Shown here piece by piece: positions 27,125 through 35,649 of a DNA stretch of 64,000 nucleotides. This DNA comes from CAYNYM01 sp049366815 (lineage in GTDB: Bacteria > Desulfobacterota > DSM-4660 > Desulfatiglandales > HGW-15), in assembly GCA_049366815.1 (NCBI GenBank), contig JBMNCO010000182.1:1-64000 (forward strand), written 5' to 3'. The position numbers and the translations under genes are program-made. Under the pieces are notes generated by a model. It was not told where the DNA came from. It worked only from the letters and a program-made list of their open reading frames with translations, and did no database searches. Positions within the stretch are counted from its first letter, which is position 1; each line of letters opens with the position of its first letter.

Positions 27125-28275
27125 GCCTCCTCCATCATCCAGACCGGATCGTCCGTGGGCTCTTTCCGTTCAAGGGCGTCCAGCACCACCCGCTCGATGA
27201 GATCCGGGTCCACATTGCTCCCCCCCAGTCCTGCCACATACCCCTGGATCCGGTGCCGCACCGGACTGTTGACCAGGGCCGACTTCAACTCGGAGCAAAA
27301 GATCCCTTCCCGCCCAAGGGAGAGATTCCGGTCAATGACTGCGATCCGGGGCACGCTGTCCAGAACGGCGCGAAGCGCGGCCGTCGGAAAGGGGCGGAAC
27401 ACCCGGATCTTTACCAGACCGATCCTGTATCCCCTCTCTCTCATTCGCGCCAGGGCCACCCGGGCCGTCGAGGTGATCGTGGCTGTGGTCACCAGCACCA
27501 GTTCCGCGTCCTCCACCCCCTCTGAGGCGATCAGACCGTATCCCCGCCCAAAACTTTCCGAGTACGCCCGGTCCACCTCTTCGATCACCTCCAGGGCATA
27601 GCGCATGGCCTCCTGACTCAATCGGCGGTAGCCCATAAACTGGCGCTGCGTCACCGTGGGCACCATATAGCCCGGCTTGTCCAGGTCAAATCGCCTCGGA
27701 ATGTCGACCGGGGGGACAAAGCCGTCCACCTGTTCCCGGCTCGGCACCTCTACCGGCTCCATAAAATGGGAGATAAAGTGCGCCTCGATGACCACCATAC
27801 AGGGCAACAAGACCTTTTCCGCAATCCGGTATGCCTGGATCACCGTGTCCAGCGCCTCCTGGTTGTCTTCGCAATAGATCTGCATCCACCCTGTATCCCG
27901 TTGCGAGAGGCTGTCCGTCTGATCGCTCCAAAAGGCCCAGGGGCCTGCCAGCGTCCGGTTCACATTGACCATCACCACCGGGGTCCTGCAACCCGCTGCA
28001 AAATGAAGCATCTCGTGCATCAGGGCCAGTCCCTGGGAGGATGTCGCCGTAAAGGTCCGCACACCCGCAAGGGATGCCGAGAGACAGGCCGCCATGGCCG
28101 AGTGCTCCGATTCCGTACGCATCATGTCCCCGCCAAGCTGCCCTGCCGCCTCCCAGTCAGAGAGCTTCTCGTAAATAGGCGTCTGCGGCGTTATGGGATA
28201 GGCCGCCACAAACTGGGTCCGGCAAAGTCTCACCGCCTCGGCCACCGCATGATTTCCTGAAAGAAATTTTTTCAT
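27121..28275 (-). CDS. porA: 2-oxoacid:ferredoxin oxidoreductase, alpha subunit
   Basis: A 384-residue alpha subunit containing the pyrimidine-binding domain I (AAYPITPQTPIYE near 24-36, GASLAGVRTFTATSSQGLALM near 65-85 with key T, S, Q and G) and the C-terminal domain II (RIGLVKIRVFRPFP). It overlaps the upstream flavoprotein gene and porB by four bases each, so all subunits are translationally coupled. It catalyses coenzyme-A-dependent oxidative decarboxylation together with PorB and PorG. Confidence 0.92.
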   Translation of the reverse strand: MKKFLSGNHAVAEAVRLCRTQFVAAYPITPQTPIYEKLSDWEAAGQLGGDMMRTESEHSAMAACLSASLAGVRTFTATSSQGLALMHEMLHFAAGCRTPVVMVNVNRTLAGPWAFWSDQTDSLSQRDTGWMQIYCEDNQEALDTVIQAYRIAEKVLLPCMVVIEAHFISHFMEPVEVPSREQVDGFVPPVDIPRRFDLDKPGYMVPTVTQRQFMGYRRLSQEAMRYALEVIEEVDRAYSESFGRGYGLIASEGVEDAELVLVTTATITSTARVALARMRERGYRIGLVKIRVFRPFPTAALRAVLDSVPRIAVIDRNLSLGREGIFCSELKSALVNSPVRHRIQGYVAGLGGSNVDPDLIERVVLDALERKEPTDDPVWMMEEA

Positions 28276-29993
28276 TTGCCCTCACCCATCTCCATCACGC
28301 CCCGGGGACAGACCGAGGCACAGGCCGCACAACCCTTGCAGTACGCATCATCGGCTTGGTATCGCCTCTGCTCCCCCCCCGGTGGCAGGATTGAATTTTC
28401 CGGACAAAAAAGGTAACACCGGTCACAACCTGTGCATGTCCCGCAAAAAAAACACCTTCCTGCCAGTTCGGTGGCCTCATCCCGCGTAAGGGACAGATTG
28501 ATCTCCCGGAAGTCCCTCCGCTCTTCCGGCCCCACGCGCAGGAGTTCCCGCCTCGGATGCTCGTCCAGGTACAAGGGTTCCAGGTCCTCAAACCGCACCA
28601 CCCTGCCGGGAGACCAGTTCGGACGCTCATGGAACAGGGCATCGATGGAAAAGGCGCTCCCCCCTCCCATCACCACCCGACCCTCGGCCTCTTCAAAGGG
28701 CTTGCCCAATATCCCCAGGTGCATGGCCAGGGCCGCACGTTTCCCTGCCCCGACGGCGTCAACCACCGAGCCCGGGGCCCTGACCAGATCCCCTCCGGCG
28801 TACACTCCCGGGACACCACTTTCCAGGGTCCTCTCTCGTACCTGAAAGGCCTTGTCCAGGCTTTCGAAGGCACTCGGATCCAAGGCCTGGCCGACGGCCA
28901 GGATCACATGGTCCGCATCGAGGTCCAGAGTCGATCCCTCATCGTAGATCGGCTCGAATCTCCCCTGTTCGTCAAAGACCGAGACACACCGGATACAGGC
29001 CACGCCCCCAACCCTCCCGTTCTTTTCCCGGATGGCCTGAGGGCCCCAACCGTTGTGCAAAACCACGCCCTCTTCCCGGGCGTCGGTGATCTCCCGCTCG
29101 TGGGCGGGCGTCTCCGCCTCCTGCTCCAGGCAGATCAGATCCACATGATCCGCCCCGAGCCTTCTCGATGTCAGGGCCGCATCTATGGCCACATTGCCGC
29201 CCCCCACCACGACCACCCGGCCATGCAGTTCCCCGATGGCTCCTTGTCTTATCGACTTCAGAAACTCCACCCCTAGAAACACCCCGGGCAGCGTGCTGCC
29301 GGGGATATCCAGGGACAGGCTCCGCTGGGTACCCAGGGCCAGGAAAACGGCCTCGTGGCCCCTGCGCAACGCTTCCAGAAGCACACCGTCCACCCGCTTC
29401 CCCGTCTCGAGACGAATGTCGAGGGACAGGATCCTGGCCAGATCCTTTTCAAGGGCCTCCCGGGGCAAGCGATACTCGGGGATTCCCCATCTCAGCAAAC
29501 CGCCCAAGGCCTCCTCCTGCTCCACCAGCGTCACGGGATGCCCCATCCGCGCCAGGTGATAGGCAGCCGAGAGTCCTGCAGGTCCTGAACCCACAACCGC
29601 CACCGGATGGCCCTTTCCGGCCTCCGTCAGGGCATGGGGCCGGGCACGGCCCAGTTCCGATGCCGCGCGTTCCAGGGTCCGGATATGAACCGCACCGTCC
29701 CACTGACCTCGGTTGCACTCCAACTCACAGGGGTGGTAACACACACGACCGCACACCCCGGGCAGGGGGCTTTCCTCCAGAAAGGCCGCCAGCGCACCGT
29801 CATAGTCCCCTTCCGAGGCGCGGGCAAGGGCCATGGGAATGTTGTTTCCCGCAGGACAGGCTACGCGGCAGGGGGAGGACTTCTCTTGGTGCACAGGCCG
29901 CCGCGTTCCCCAGGCACCCGTCTTGAACGCCTCCGTGCTGAGGCGCGATATCGGGATGATCAACTCCGGATCAATGCATCTTCTCTCTGCCAT
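28272..29993 (-). CDS. Fusion of GltD-like NAD(P)H flavoprotein and 2x[4Fe-4S] ferredoxin (delta) domain
   Basis: A 573-residue electron-transfer subunit. Order: N-terminal iron-sulfur segment with CRVACPAG and CGRVCYHPCELEC (about 42-94), FAD-binding motif GSGPAGLSAAYHLARMG (about 133-149), NAD(P)-binding motif VVGGGNVAIDAA (about 257-268), a GltD-like C-terminal part, then a ferredoxin domain with CFFCGTCTGCDRCYLFCP near 520-537 and CKGCAACASVCP near 552-563. It takes the place of the small delta ferredoxin subunit (PorD), adding a pyridine-nucleotide site. A GltD-like flavoprotein (PadH) also accompanies the phenylglyoxylate:NAD oxidoreductase of Azoarcus. I infer that this complex can pass electrons to NAD(P) directly. 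Confidence 0.88.
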   Translation of the reverse strand: MAERRCIDPELIIPISRLSTEAFKTGAWGTRRPVHQEKSSPCRVACPAGNNIPMALARASEGDYDGALAAFLEESPLPGVCGRVCYHPCELECNRGQWDGAVHIRTLERAASELGRARPHALTEAGKGHPVAVVGSGPAGLSAAYHLARMGHPVTLVEQEEALGGLLRWGIPEYRLPREALEKDLARILSLDIRLETGKRVDGVLLEALRRGHEAVFLALGTQRSLSLDIPGSTLPGVFLGVEFLKSIRQGAIGELHGRVVVVGGGNVAIDAALTSRRLGADHVDLICLEQEAETPAHEREITDAREEGVVLHNGWGPQAIREKNGRVGGVACIRCVSVFDEQGRFEPIYDEGSTLDLDADHVILAVGQALDPSAFESLDKAFQVRERTLESGVPGVYAGGDLVRAPGSVVDAVGAGKRAALAMHLGILGKPFEEAEGRVVMGGGSAFSIDALFHERPNWSPGRVVRFEDLEPLYLDEHPRRELLRVGPEERRDFREINLSLTRDEATELAGRCFFCGTCTGCDRCYLFCPENSILPPGGEQRRYQADDAYCKGCAACASVCPRGVMEMGEGK

Positions 29994-29994
29994 A

Positions 29995-30546
29995 TCAGCT
30001 CTCCGGTTCGAAGATTCTTATCTTGTCGTATCCTTGCCTGACCGCATCCAGGTTCGTCTCCTCCTTGGCCGGCACCATCTCACGGACCGCCTCCATCATG
30101 TGCACCATGGAGAGCTCCGGGTTGAAACGGCAATAGGCCCCCAGCACCGTCGTGTTGATCACATGTCCCAATCCCATTTCCTCGGCGATCCCCGTTGCGT
30201 TGATCAGCCCAAGCCTGAATCCCCCCAGTCCGCCGTAGGACTCCCGGGGCTCGGGCGTGTTGATCAGGATGCGCGACCCGGGTTTCATCAGAGAACGGAT
30301 TTCATCCAAGTCCACAAGTGTCGAATCAAAATAGAGCAGTTCGTCAGGATACTTGATGTCACACTTTAAAAATATCCGCGCCTTGTCCACCCGAAGAAAG
30401 CTCACCACCGGGGCCCCCCGACGCTCCCCTCCAAAGACCGAGTAACACTGCGGATACATATCCGCCTTAAAAAAGGCCAGCCCCAGCATCTGCGAGGCCA
30501 TCACCACCCCCTGCCCCCCCCGTCCGTGAAACTTGATCTCATTCAT
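29995..30546 (-). CDS. porG: 2-oxoacid:ferredoxin oxidoreductase, gamma subunit
   Basis: A 183-residue gamma subunit with the diagnostic start EIKFHGRGGQGVVMASQML and the SVFGGERRGAPV block near 37-48, which take part in coenzyme A binding. It starts inside the last codons of gntR (8-base overlap) and ends one base before the flavoprotein gene. Gene order gamma-flavoprotein/delta-alpha-beta is typical of four-subunit enzymes. Confidence 0.93.
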   Translation of the reverse strand: MNEIKFHGRGGQGVVMASQMLGLAFFKADMYPQCYSVFGGERRGAPVVSFLRVDKARIFLKCDIKYPDELLYFDSTLVDLDEIRSLMKPGSRILINTPEPRESYGGLGGFRLGLINATGIAEEMGLGHVINTTVLGAYCRFNPELSMVHMMEAVREMVPAKEETNLDAVRQGYDKIRIFEPES

Positions 30547-31249
30547 TTTCCGCTCTCAACTTCGTTTTTTTATCCTGTTTCTCTTCAAAGGCGTATTGCC
30601 GTACACTCTGCTTCACATATTCCAAATGAGCCTTTATTGCAGCTCCGATGCCTTCCTCATCCCTTGCCTTGATGCACGCGAAAATACGCCTGTGACCCTC
30701 GTTCGCCTTTAGGGCCGTTTCGGGAAGGTAGAGGCTCTCGATTCTATACCGCAGCATATGCCGCCGGAGCTGTTCACACAGCTCCATTAAACGCTCGCTG
30801 CCGCTGGCACGAACGAGGATTTCGTGGAATTCCGCATCGCGTTCCACAAAGGCATGGCACATGCCCTCCTCCGCCTCCTGTGCAGTCTGTTCTATATTCC
30901 TTTGCAGGGCCTTGATCTCCGCTGCCGAGATCCTTTTGACGGCCCAGCCGGCGGCAAGGATTTCCAGGACCGTCCGAATTTCGCAGATCTCCTCCACCTC
31001 TTCCCATTTGATCTGTTTGACCCGATATCCCACCCGGGGAACGGCCTCAAGCAGGCCCTCTCTCTCTAGCATATGGAGGGCTTCCCGAACCGGCGTCCGC
31101 GATGTCTTGATCTCTTTGGCCAGACGGGTCTCAAATATCCTCGATCCCGGGGAGATGCGACCATCCAGGATCCAGTCCTTTACGGTCCTGTATACCTTCT
31201 CGCGGATTGAAACGGGAGAACCGATCGATATTTTCAGTTTTTTGTCCAA
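30539..31249 (-). CDS. GntR-family (FCD domain) transcriptional regulator
   Basis: A 236-residue regulator in the form called here. The winged helix-turn-helix (SIREKVYRTVKDWILDG, then SRTPVREALHMLEREGLL) occupies residues 13-75. The FCD effector domain follows, with metal-ligand residues in RDAEFHEIL and the HMLRYRIESLY region. TTG 31249 has GAGGGAGAAG nine bases upstream and gives the usual family length. The frame stays open to an ATG at 31393, but those 48 codons match no GntR sequence, and the first 40 bases differ from the duplicated copy at 26164 mostly by amino-acid-changing substitutions. It overlaps porG by 8 bases, so it is the first gene of its own target operon; probable autoregulation with a 2-oxoacid or related effector. 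Confidence 0.85.
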   Translation of the reverse strand: MDKKLKISIGSPVSIREKVYRTVKDWILDGRISPGSRIFETRLAKEIKTSRTPVREALHMLEREGLLEAVPRVGYRVKQIKWEEVEEICEIRTVLEILAAGWAVKRISAAEIKALQRNIEQTAQEAEEGMCHAFVERDAEFHEILVRASGSERLMELCEQLRRHMLRYRIESLYLPETALKANEGHRRIFACIKARDEEGIGAAIKAHLEYVKQSVRQYAFEEKQDKKTKLRAENE

Positions 31250-31353
31250 TTCAGTCTTCTCCCTCGCAGGGCTTGCGGCGAGATCACAGGGGTTTTGTAT
31301 AGGTATCTTTATGAAGGAAAACGGGGCAGGCCAGCTGGCAACACAGGCCTCTG

Positions 31354-31421
31354 GTATGGATTTAGCCCTTTCCAATAACTGTGTGGAAATCATACTCCCT
31401 TTCTGAAGTGACCAGCGGGAG
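31354..31421 (-). repeat. 68-bp duplicated leader element, copy B (upstream of gntR-por)
   Basis: Partner of 26164-26231, 60 of 68 bases identical with no gaps. On the minus strand CTCCC and GGGAG flank a 17-base loop, with AGGGAG directly before ATG 31393. The remaining bases of 31250-31698 hold no recognisable gene. Confidence 0.8.
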
Positions 31422-31698
31422 CTTCGGAACGTAAAAAAGGTGCATGATTTCCTTTCGAATTTTTAAAACGGCTAAAGTGTTACGGCCTTTGAAGATCAAA
31501 AAGAGGTTCAATCTCGCATACGGTACCCCAGTTTACCGGGATTGGACCGCCCTGTCAAACATAAACCCCGACGTTGCACGAGAACAATGCAAGCAGAGGT
31601 CTCTACAGGCAGCCTTAATTTGAGTTTCCCTCCCATGAAGCGGAAAAAACGGGCTCAGATGTTCGCAAAAATTTCTATTTTGGACACCAGGACTGCGT

Positions 31699-31714
31699 TG
31701 GCACATGTCTTGCT
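31699..31714 (+). promoter_or_regulatory. Sigma-54 promoter upstream of the motB pair
   Basis: TGGCACA-TGTC-TTGCT matches the RpoN consensus at nearly every position, with the GG/GC spacing of ten bases. It points toward the motB-like genes, whose start lies about 300 bases downstream. The stretch 31715-32026 contains no supported gene. The long leader is unusual and leaves room for an unseen small RNA or protein. Confidence 0.7.
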
Positions 31715-32026
31715 CTATACCGTCCCAGGGCGAAGGCACTGCAGGAAGGAGAAATCCTCCGCCTCGGGAGACTATGGCCTTATCGCCGGAGTGCCCCGGC
31801 ACGCATGCTGAATCACCATCGAGACATCGTCGACGCCGTTGCATGGGTTCACTTTTCATGGCCTCATCTCTGATGCATTGCCGCTGCTCATGGTCATGCC
31901 GAACCACCTGATTTGAGCAAAGGCACAGGATGTGGGATCCCCCTGTGGAAGCCTCAGCCATGCCTGCAATTTTGACAGGCATAGCCAAAATCTTGACAAA
32001 ATCGCAAAGGTAAAGGGAACGCGAAG

Positions 32027-32815
32027 GTGGCGGTCAAAACAGAGAAGGAAAAGCGGACGGTAGATACCAATGCCTGGATGACCACCTACACGGATCTTAT
32101 GATCCTGCTGCTGACCTTTTTTGTCCTTCTGTTGACCATGGCCACCACCACGGAGAAAAAGCGGCTCGATGCCCTCAATTCCCTTACTGGGGCCTTTGGA
32201 TTCAAGCAGGGCGGGCACGCCATCATCGGCTCTCCTAAGGGGGTGAATATCACGATCGGCTCGGCTCCAATGACCGAGGAGGCCGTCGAATTTGAAAAGA
32301 TCCAGAACATGATCGCAAAAAACGCCCTGGATCCCGATGTGAATGTGATTAGGGAGCCGGAAAGGCTGGTTATCAGCCTGAATAACACCATCCTCTTTGA
32401 TCATGGATCGAGCGAGATCAATCCAGCGGGAATCGGGTTGCTCGAGGAATTAGGCCGTTGTTTCAAAGAGAGTGCCCACGCCATTGAACTGCGCGGCTAC
32501 TGTGCCACCTCCGAAATCGCCCTCGATGCGGCGCCCTTGAAAAAGGCCGCCATGCTCTCGACCCAAAGGGCCTTTGCCGTTTTTCGACTCTTTGAGAAAA
32601 GGCTGGGGATCCGTCCTGAAAAACTGGTGGCACACGGGTTTGGGAACAATACCTTAACAAGGGGAGGCGCGAAGAAAGACCACTCGGTCCAGCGGCAGGT
32701 GGAAATCGTTCTGGACTACCGTGATCCCGTTCCTTACCGCCTGAAAAACCCCAAGAGGGACATCCTGCTTGATTTCAAAGGCTTTCTTTTCAAATTCCCG
32801 GGGGGGGAATCATGA
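32027..32815 (+). CDS. motB: MotB-like flagellar stator / OmpA-domain protein (copy 1)
   Basis: A 262-residue protein with one N-terminal membrane helix (about 24-42, MILLLTFFVLLLTM) and a C-terminal OmpA-like peptidoglycan-binding domain (residues 110-240). Asp23 in TYTDLMILL stands where MotB has its proton- or sodium-binding aspartate. The OmpA signature is recognisable (LRGYCATSE, LSTQRAFAVFRLF, GFGNNTL). Starts at GTG with AAGGGAAC upstream. No motA lies nearby; the next gene is another motB-like gene overlapping by four bases. It should be part of a stator or of a related proton-driven complex. Confidence 0.85.
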   Translation: MAVKTEKEKRTVDTNAWMTTYTDLMILLLTFFVLLLTMATTTEKKRLDALNSLTGAFGFKQGGHAIIGSPKGVNITIGSAPMTEEAVEFEKIQNMIAKNALDPDVNVIREPERLVISLNNTILFDHGSSEINPAGIGLLEELGRCFKESAHAIELRGYCATSEIALDAAPLKKAAMLSTQRAFAVFRLFEKRLGIRPEKLVAHGFGNNTLTRGGAKKDHSVQRQVEIVLDYRDPVPYRLKNPKRDILLDFKGFLFKFPGGES

Positions 32816-33555
32816 GCCCTGGTGAGAGGCCAAAGGAGGCGAGTGGGAAAGAGGCGGGTACGCCCGGGTGGATGGTGACCTTCTCAGATTTGTCCACGCT
32901 CTTGCTGACCTTTTTTGTCCTCCTCCTGTCCATGTCGACCATGGATGATCTGACTCTGAAAAGCATGTTTCAGAACTATACAAGCAGCAGCGGCATCCTC
33001 TATTTCAAGGACTACGGTGAGATATATACGCCCAAAGAGGCCCTCTTCAACTCTCTGGATGAAAGCTTGAAGGATGCCCTGATTGTGAGCAAGGTCGAGG
33101 ATCCCAATGAGGGCCCCATGATTCCTGCGGATCAAAACCTGCTGCAGGACGTCGGGAGCAAACTCAGGGTCGAGGAATTCAAGGGGGGCTTCAAATTGGT
33201 TTTCGGGCATCAACTCCTCTATGCCTCGGGCAGCGCCGAGATCAAAGAAGAGATGAAGCCGATATTGTCAAGGATTGGGAGGTTCATAAGAAATTCGGCC
33301 TACCAGATCTACATCGACGGACATACGGACGACATCCCCATCCATACGCCGCAATACACATCAAATGATAGCCTGTCTCTCGCCAGGGCCTATCATCTCA
33401 TGAATTATCTCATCACAGAGGAAGACGTATCCCCTGCCTGCCTTGCCCTGGCAGGCTACGGGGAGTCCCATCCCCTGGACACCAATGAGACGGCAGCGGG
33501 CAGAGACAAGAACCGCCGAGTGGAAATCATCTTCAAAAATCAGAGGTATTTCTAG
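32812..33555 (+). CDS. motB: MotB-like flagellar stator / OmpA-domain protein (copy 2)
   Basis: A 247-residue paralog of the preceding protein. One membrane helix follows Asp26 (TFSDLSTLLLTFFVLLLSM, 23-41), the site of the ion-carrying aspartate of MotB. The C-terminal OmpA-like domain has IYIDGHTDDIPI near 165 and LALAGYGESHPLDTNETAAGRDKNRRVEI as the peptidoglycan-binding helix region, with the key residues D, T, N, R. The ATG overlaps the stop of copy 1 (ATGA). The stop codon directly abuts that of the convergent der gene. Two different B subunits suggest a heteromeric or dual-ion stator. Confidence 0.87.
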   Translation: MSPGERPKEASGKEAGTPGWMVTFSDLSTLLLTFFVLLLSMSTMDDLTLKSMFQNYTSSSGILYFKDYGEIYTPKEALFNSLDESLKDALIVSKVEDPNEGPMIPADQNLLQDVGSKLRVEEFKGGFKLVFGHQLLYASGSAEIKEEMKPILSRIGRFIRNSAYQIYIDGHTDDIPIHTPQYTSNDSLSLARAYHLMNYLITEEDVSPACLALAGYGESHPLDTNETAAGRDKNRRVEIIFKNQRYF

Positions 33556-34863
33556 TTATTCCTTCTTCCTGAATACAAGCCTGATCGGCGTATCACTCAG
33601 GCTGAAATGTTCCCGAAGTTGGTTCACCATGAAGCGCTCGTAGGAGAAATGGACCAGATCGGGCCTGTTCACAAAGATCACAAAGGTGGGTGGTTTCGTC
33701 CCCGCCTGGGTGGCATAGAAGAACTTCAGCCTCCCCTTCCCTGTCTGCGGGGGAGGCTTGATTCGAATGATTTGCTCCAGGGCCCTATTCACGGCCCCGG
33801 TGCCGACCCTTCTGGAGAACTGGGCGTATAGTTGATCGATCTTTTCAAAGAGTTTCCGGACCCTCTCCCCGGTCAGGGCCGACAGGTTGATTCTCGGTGC
33901 AAAGGAAACGAATTTCATCTGCCTGTCAAAGGCCTCCTCCAGATGTCTTCTCTTCGTGGGGTCGCTTTTCACGAGATCCCATTTGTTGAAGGCCAGGATA
34001 ATGCCCCTGCCGCGCTCGTGGGCATAACCGCAGATCCTTGCATCCTGATCGACAATGCCGCTGGAGGCATCCAGGACAACCACTGCCACGTGGCAACGTT
34101 CAAGGCTCCTCATGGCCTTGATCATGGAAAACTTGTCGATCTTTTCCTTGACGCGCGCCTTCCTGCGAAGACCTGCCGTATCGATCAGGTCATAGTTTCG
34201 GCCCTGCCAGATGAAACGGGTGTCGACAGGATCTCGGGTCGTACCGGGCAAATCGCTTACAAGCAGCCGCTCAGTACCCAGGATGCGATTGATAAGAGAG
34301 GACTTGCCCACATTGGGCCTCCCCACAATAGCCACCCTGATGCCGTCCTCTTCCCTGACAAGACCTGCGGGCAAGAGTTCTCTGACTACATCTCCCATCA
34401 GGGTCTTGAGTCCGTAGCCGTGGGCGGCGGACAGGGGATAGATCCGATCCAGCCCCAGTTTGAAAAAATCCGCGGTCAGGCCGTCGTGCTCCGGCCCATC
34501 AACCTTGTTCACGGCCAGGAAGACCTCTTTTTTCGATCGCCTGAGAATGTCCGCCATGTCTTCATCGCCGGGCATGATCCCCTGGCGGCCGTCAACCAGG
34601 AAGACGATTTTATCGGCTTCCTCTATGGCCAGACTGACCTGGTCCCGGACCAGATCAATGAGGGGTTCCAGTTGGGGCTCGTCATATCCCCCGGTGTCGA
34701 TTACGGTAAAGGACTTTCCTTCCCAGTCCACGGATGCATAGAGCCGATCCCTTGTTATGCCTGGATGGTCGTCCACGAGGGCGTCCTTTGACCTTGAAAG
34801 CCGGTTAAAAAGGGTCGATTTGCCCACATTGGGCCGGCCCACTATTGCGATGACTGAACTCAT
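33556..34863 (-). CDS. der: Ribosome-associated GTPase Der (EngA)
   Basis: A 435-residue GTPase with two tandem G domains (about 3-165 and 178-345) and a C-terminal KH-like domain. Each G domain has a GRPNVGKS(S/T) P-loop at residues 8-16 and near 185, DTGGYDEP and DTAGLRRKARVKE switch II regions, and NKVDG and NKWDLV specificity motifs. Der is essential for 50S ribosome assembly. Length is normal. Tail-to-tail with the motB pair with no intergenic base. Confidence 0.96.
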   Translation of the reverse strand: MSSVIAIVGRPNVGKSTLFNRLSRSKDALVDDHPGITRDRLYASVDWEGKSFTVIDTGGYDEPQLEPLIDLVRDQVSLAIEEADKIVFLVDGRQGIMPGDEDMADILRRSKKEVFLAVNKVDGPEHDGLTADFFKLGLDRIYPLSAAHGYGLKTLMGDVVRELLPAGLVREEDGIRVAIVGRPNVGKSSLINRILGTERLLVSDLPGTTRDPVDTRFIWQGRNYDLIDTAGLRRKARVKEKIDKFSMIKAMRSLERCHVAVVVLDASSGIVDQDARICGYAHERGRGIILAFNKWDLVKSDPTKRRHLEEAFDRQMKFVSFAPRINLSALTGERVRKLFEKIDQLYAQFSRRVGTGAVNRALEQIIRIKPPPQTGKGRLKFFYATQAGTKPPTFVIFVNRPDLVHFSYERFMVNQLREHFSLSDTPIRLVFRKKE

Positions 34864-34942
34864 AATGGTTGTCTGGAGACCCCTTCACAGGCCTCTTCGG
34901 GCGGCCCATGAGCCGGTCTTTCCCGTGTCCGATTTATTATTG

Positions 34943-34969
34943 AGATTGAGAGAGACTGAGTCTCAATCT
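34943..34969 (-). terminator. Inverted repeat at the end of the CheY-like gene, weak terminator
   Basis: AGATTGAGA and TCTCAATCT are perfect 9-base inverted arms around a 9-base loop; the 3' end of the CheY-like gene lies in one arm. The sequence after the hairpin is AT-rich (CAATAATAAAT) but has no true T run, so intrinsic termination is uncertain. Confidence 0.4.
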
Positions 34970-35346
34970 GCGTGTTCTGCAGTAAGACTCTTTTGGATGA
35001 TCCGGTCCAACTCCCTTATTGTGACCGGTTTTTTAAGGAGGGTCAAGGCAATCCCTTCCTTGAGGGTCTTATGCGCCCTTCGATCGGAGGGATCTCCCGT
35101 TAACACGAGGATCTTTGCCGCCGGGTCAAAGGACTTGATGTGTCGCGACGATTCATAACCATCCATCACGGGCATTTCTATATCCATCAGAACGAGATCA
35201 GGGAGGAATACCTTGTACTTTTCCATGCCCTCTTCTCCGTTTGAGGCCTGCTCCACATCATAGTGACCTATCATCTGAAGGGATTCAGACATCAAATCCG
35301 TGAGGAGAGCTTCATCGTCGACAAGAAGTATTTTCTTTTGAAGCAT
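34963..35346 (-). CDS. Single-domain response regulator (CheY-like)
   Basis: A 127-residue stand-alone receiver. Asp10-Asp11, Asp55 (LVLMDIEMPVMDG), Thr83 and Lys near 104 are in their expected places, so it should be phosphorylated. No output domain. It has a very good sigma-70 promoter at 35392-35420 and is divergent from pyrG. Partner kinase unknown; no neighbouring kinase is found. Confidence 0.88.
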   Translation of the reverse strand: MLQKKILLVDDEALLTDLMSESLQMIGHYDVEQASNGEEGMEKYKVFLPDLVLMDIEMPVMDGYESSRHIKSFDPAAKILVLTGDPSDRRAHKTLKEGIALTLLKKPVTIRELDRIIQKSLTAEHAD

Positions 35347-35391
35347 ATGCAGAGGCTCCGGCCTGGGGCTTAATAACCTACCATTTTTTTT

Positions 35392-35420
35392 ATAATATCC
35401 TTTAATTCAGAGACTGTCAA
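35392..35420 (-). promoter_or_regulatory. Sigma-70 promoter of the CheY-like gene
   Basis: On the minus strand TTGACA, 17 bases, TATTAT. The -35 is perfect and the -10 matches five of six. The start site should be near 35385, about 40 bases before the ATG. In the pyrG direction the same 300-base region contains a directly repeated ACATATTGT (35432 and 35464), possibly a regulatory element. Confidence 0.78.
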
Positions 35421-35649
35421 TTGAAAAATCCAACATATTGTATCGTCACCCTGCAGGAATATTACATATTGTGTTTTTTTAGCACTATGTGCGTGCTGTG
35501 AAATGACCTTGTTTTTCAAGAAGATGAACCCGTTTTGCGGTCCTTCCCAGGGGCAGGCAGGGGCCGCCCCGGGAGTTTTCGCCTTGACTAATAAATGCAA
35601 TCTGGATACTTTCTCAAAAACCCAAATGGATAATCAGATGGTTTCGACT

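Noticed and set aside
31533..31988. 151-codon minus-strand open frame between gntR and the motB pair
   Set aside because: Composition is unlike the neighbours (rich in Cys, His and Arg), there is no good ribosome-binding site, and a strong sigma-54 promoter runs through it in the other direction.
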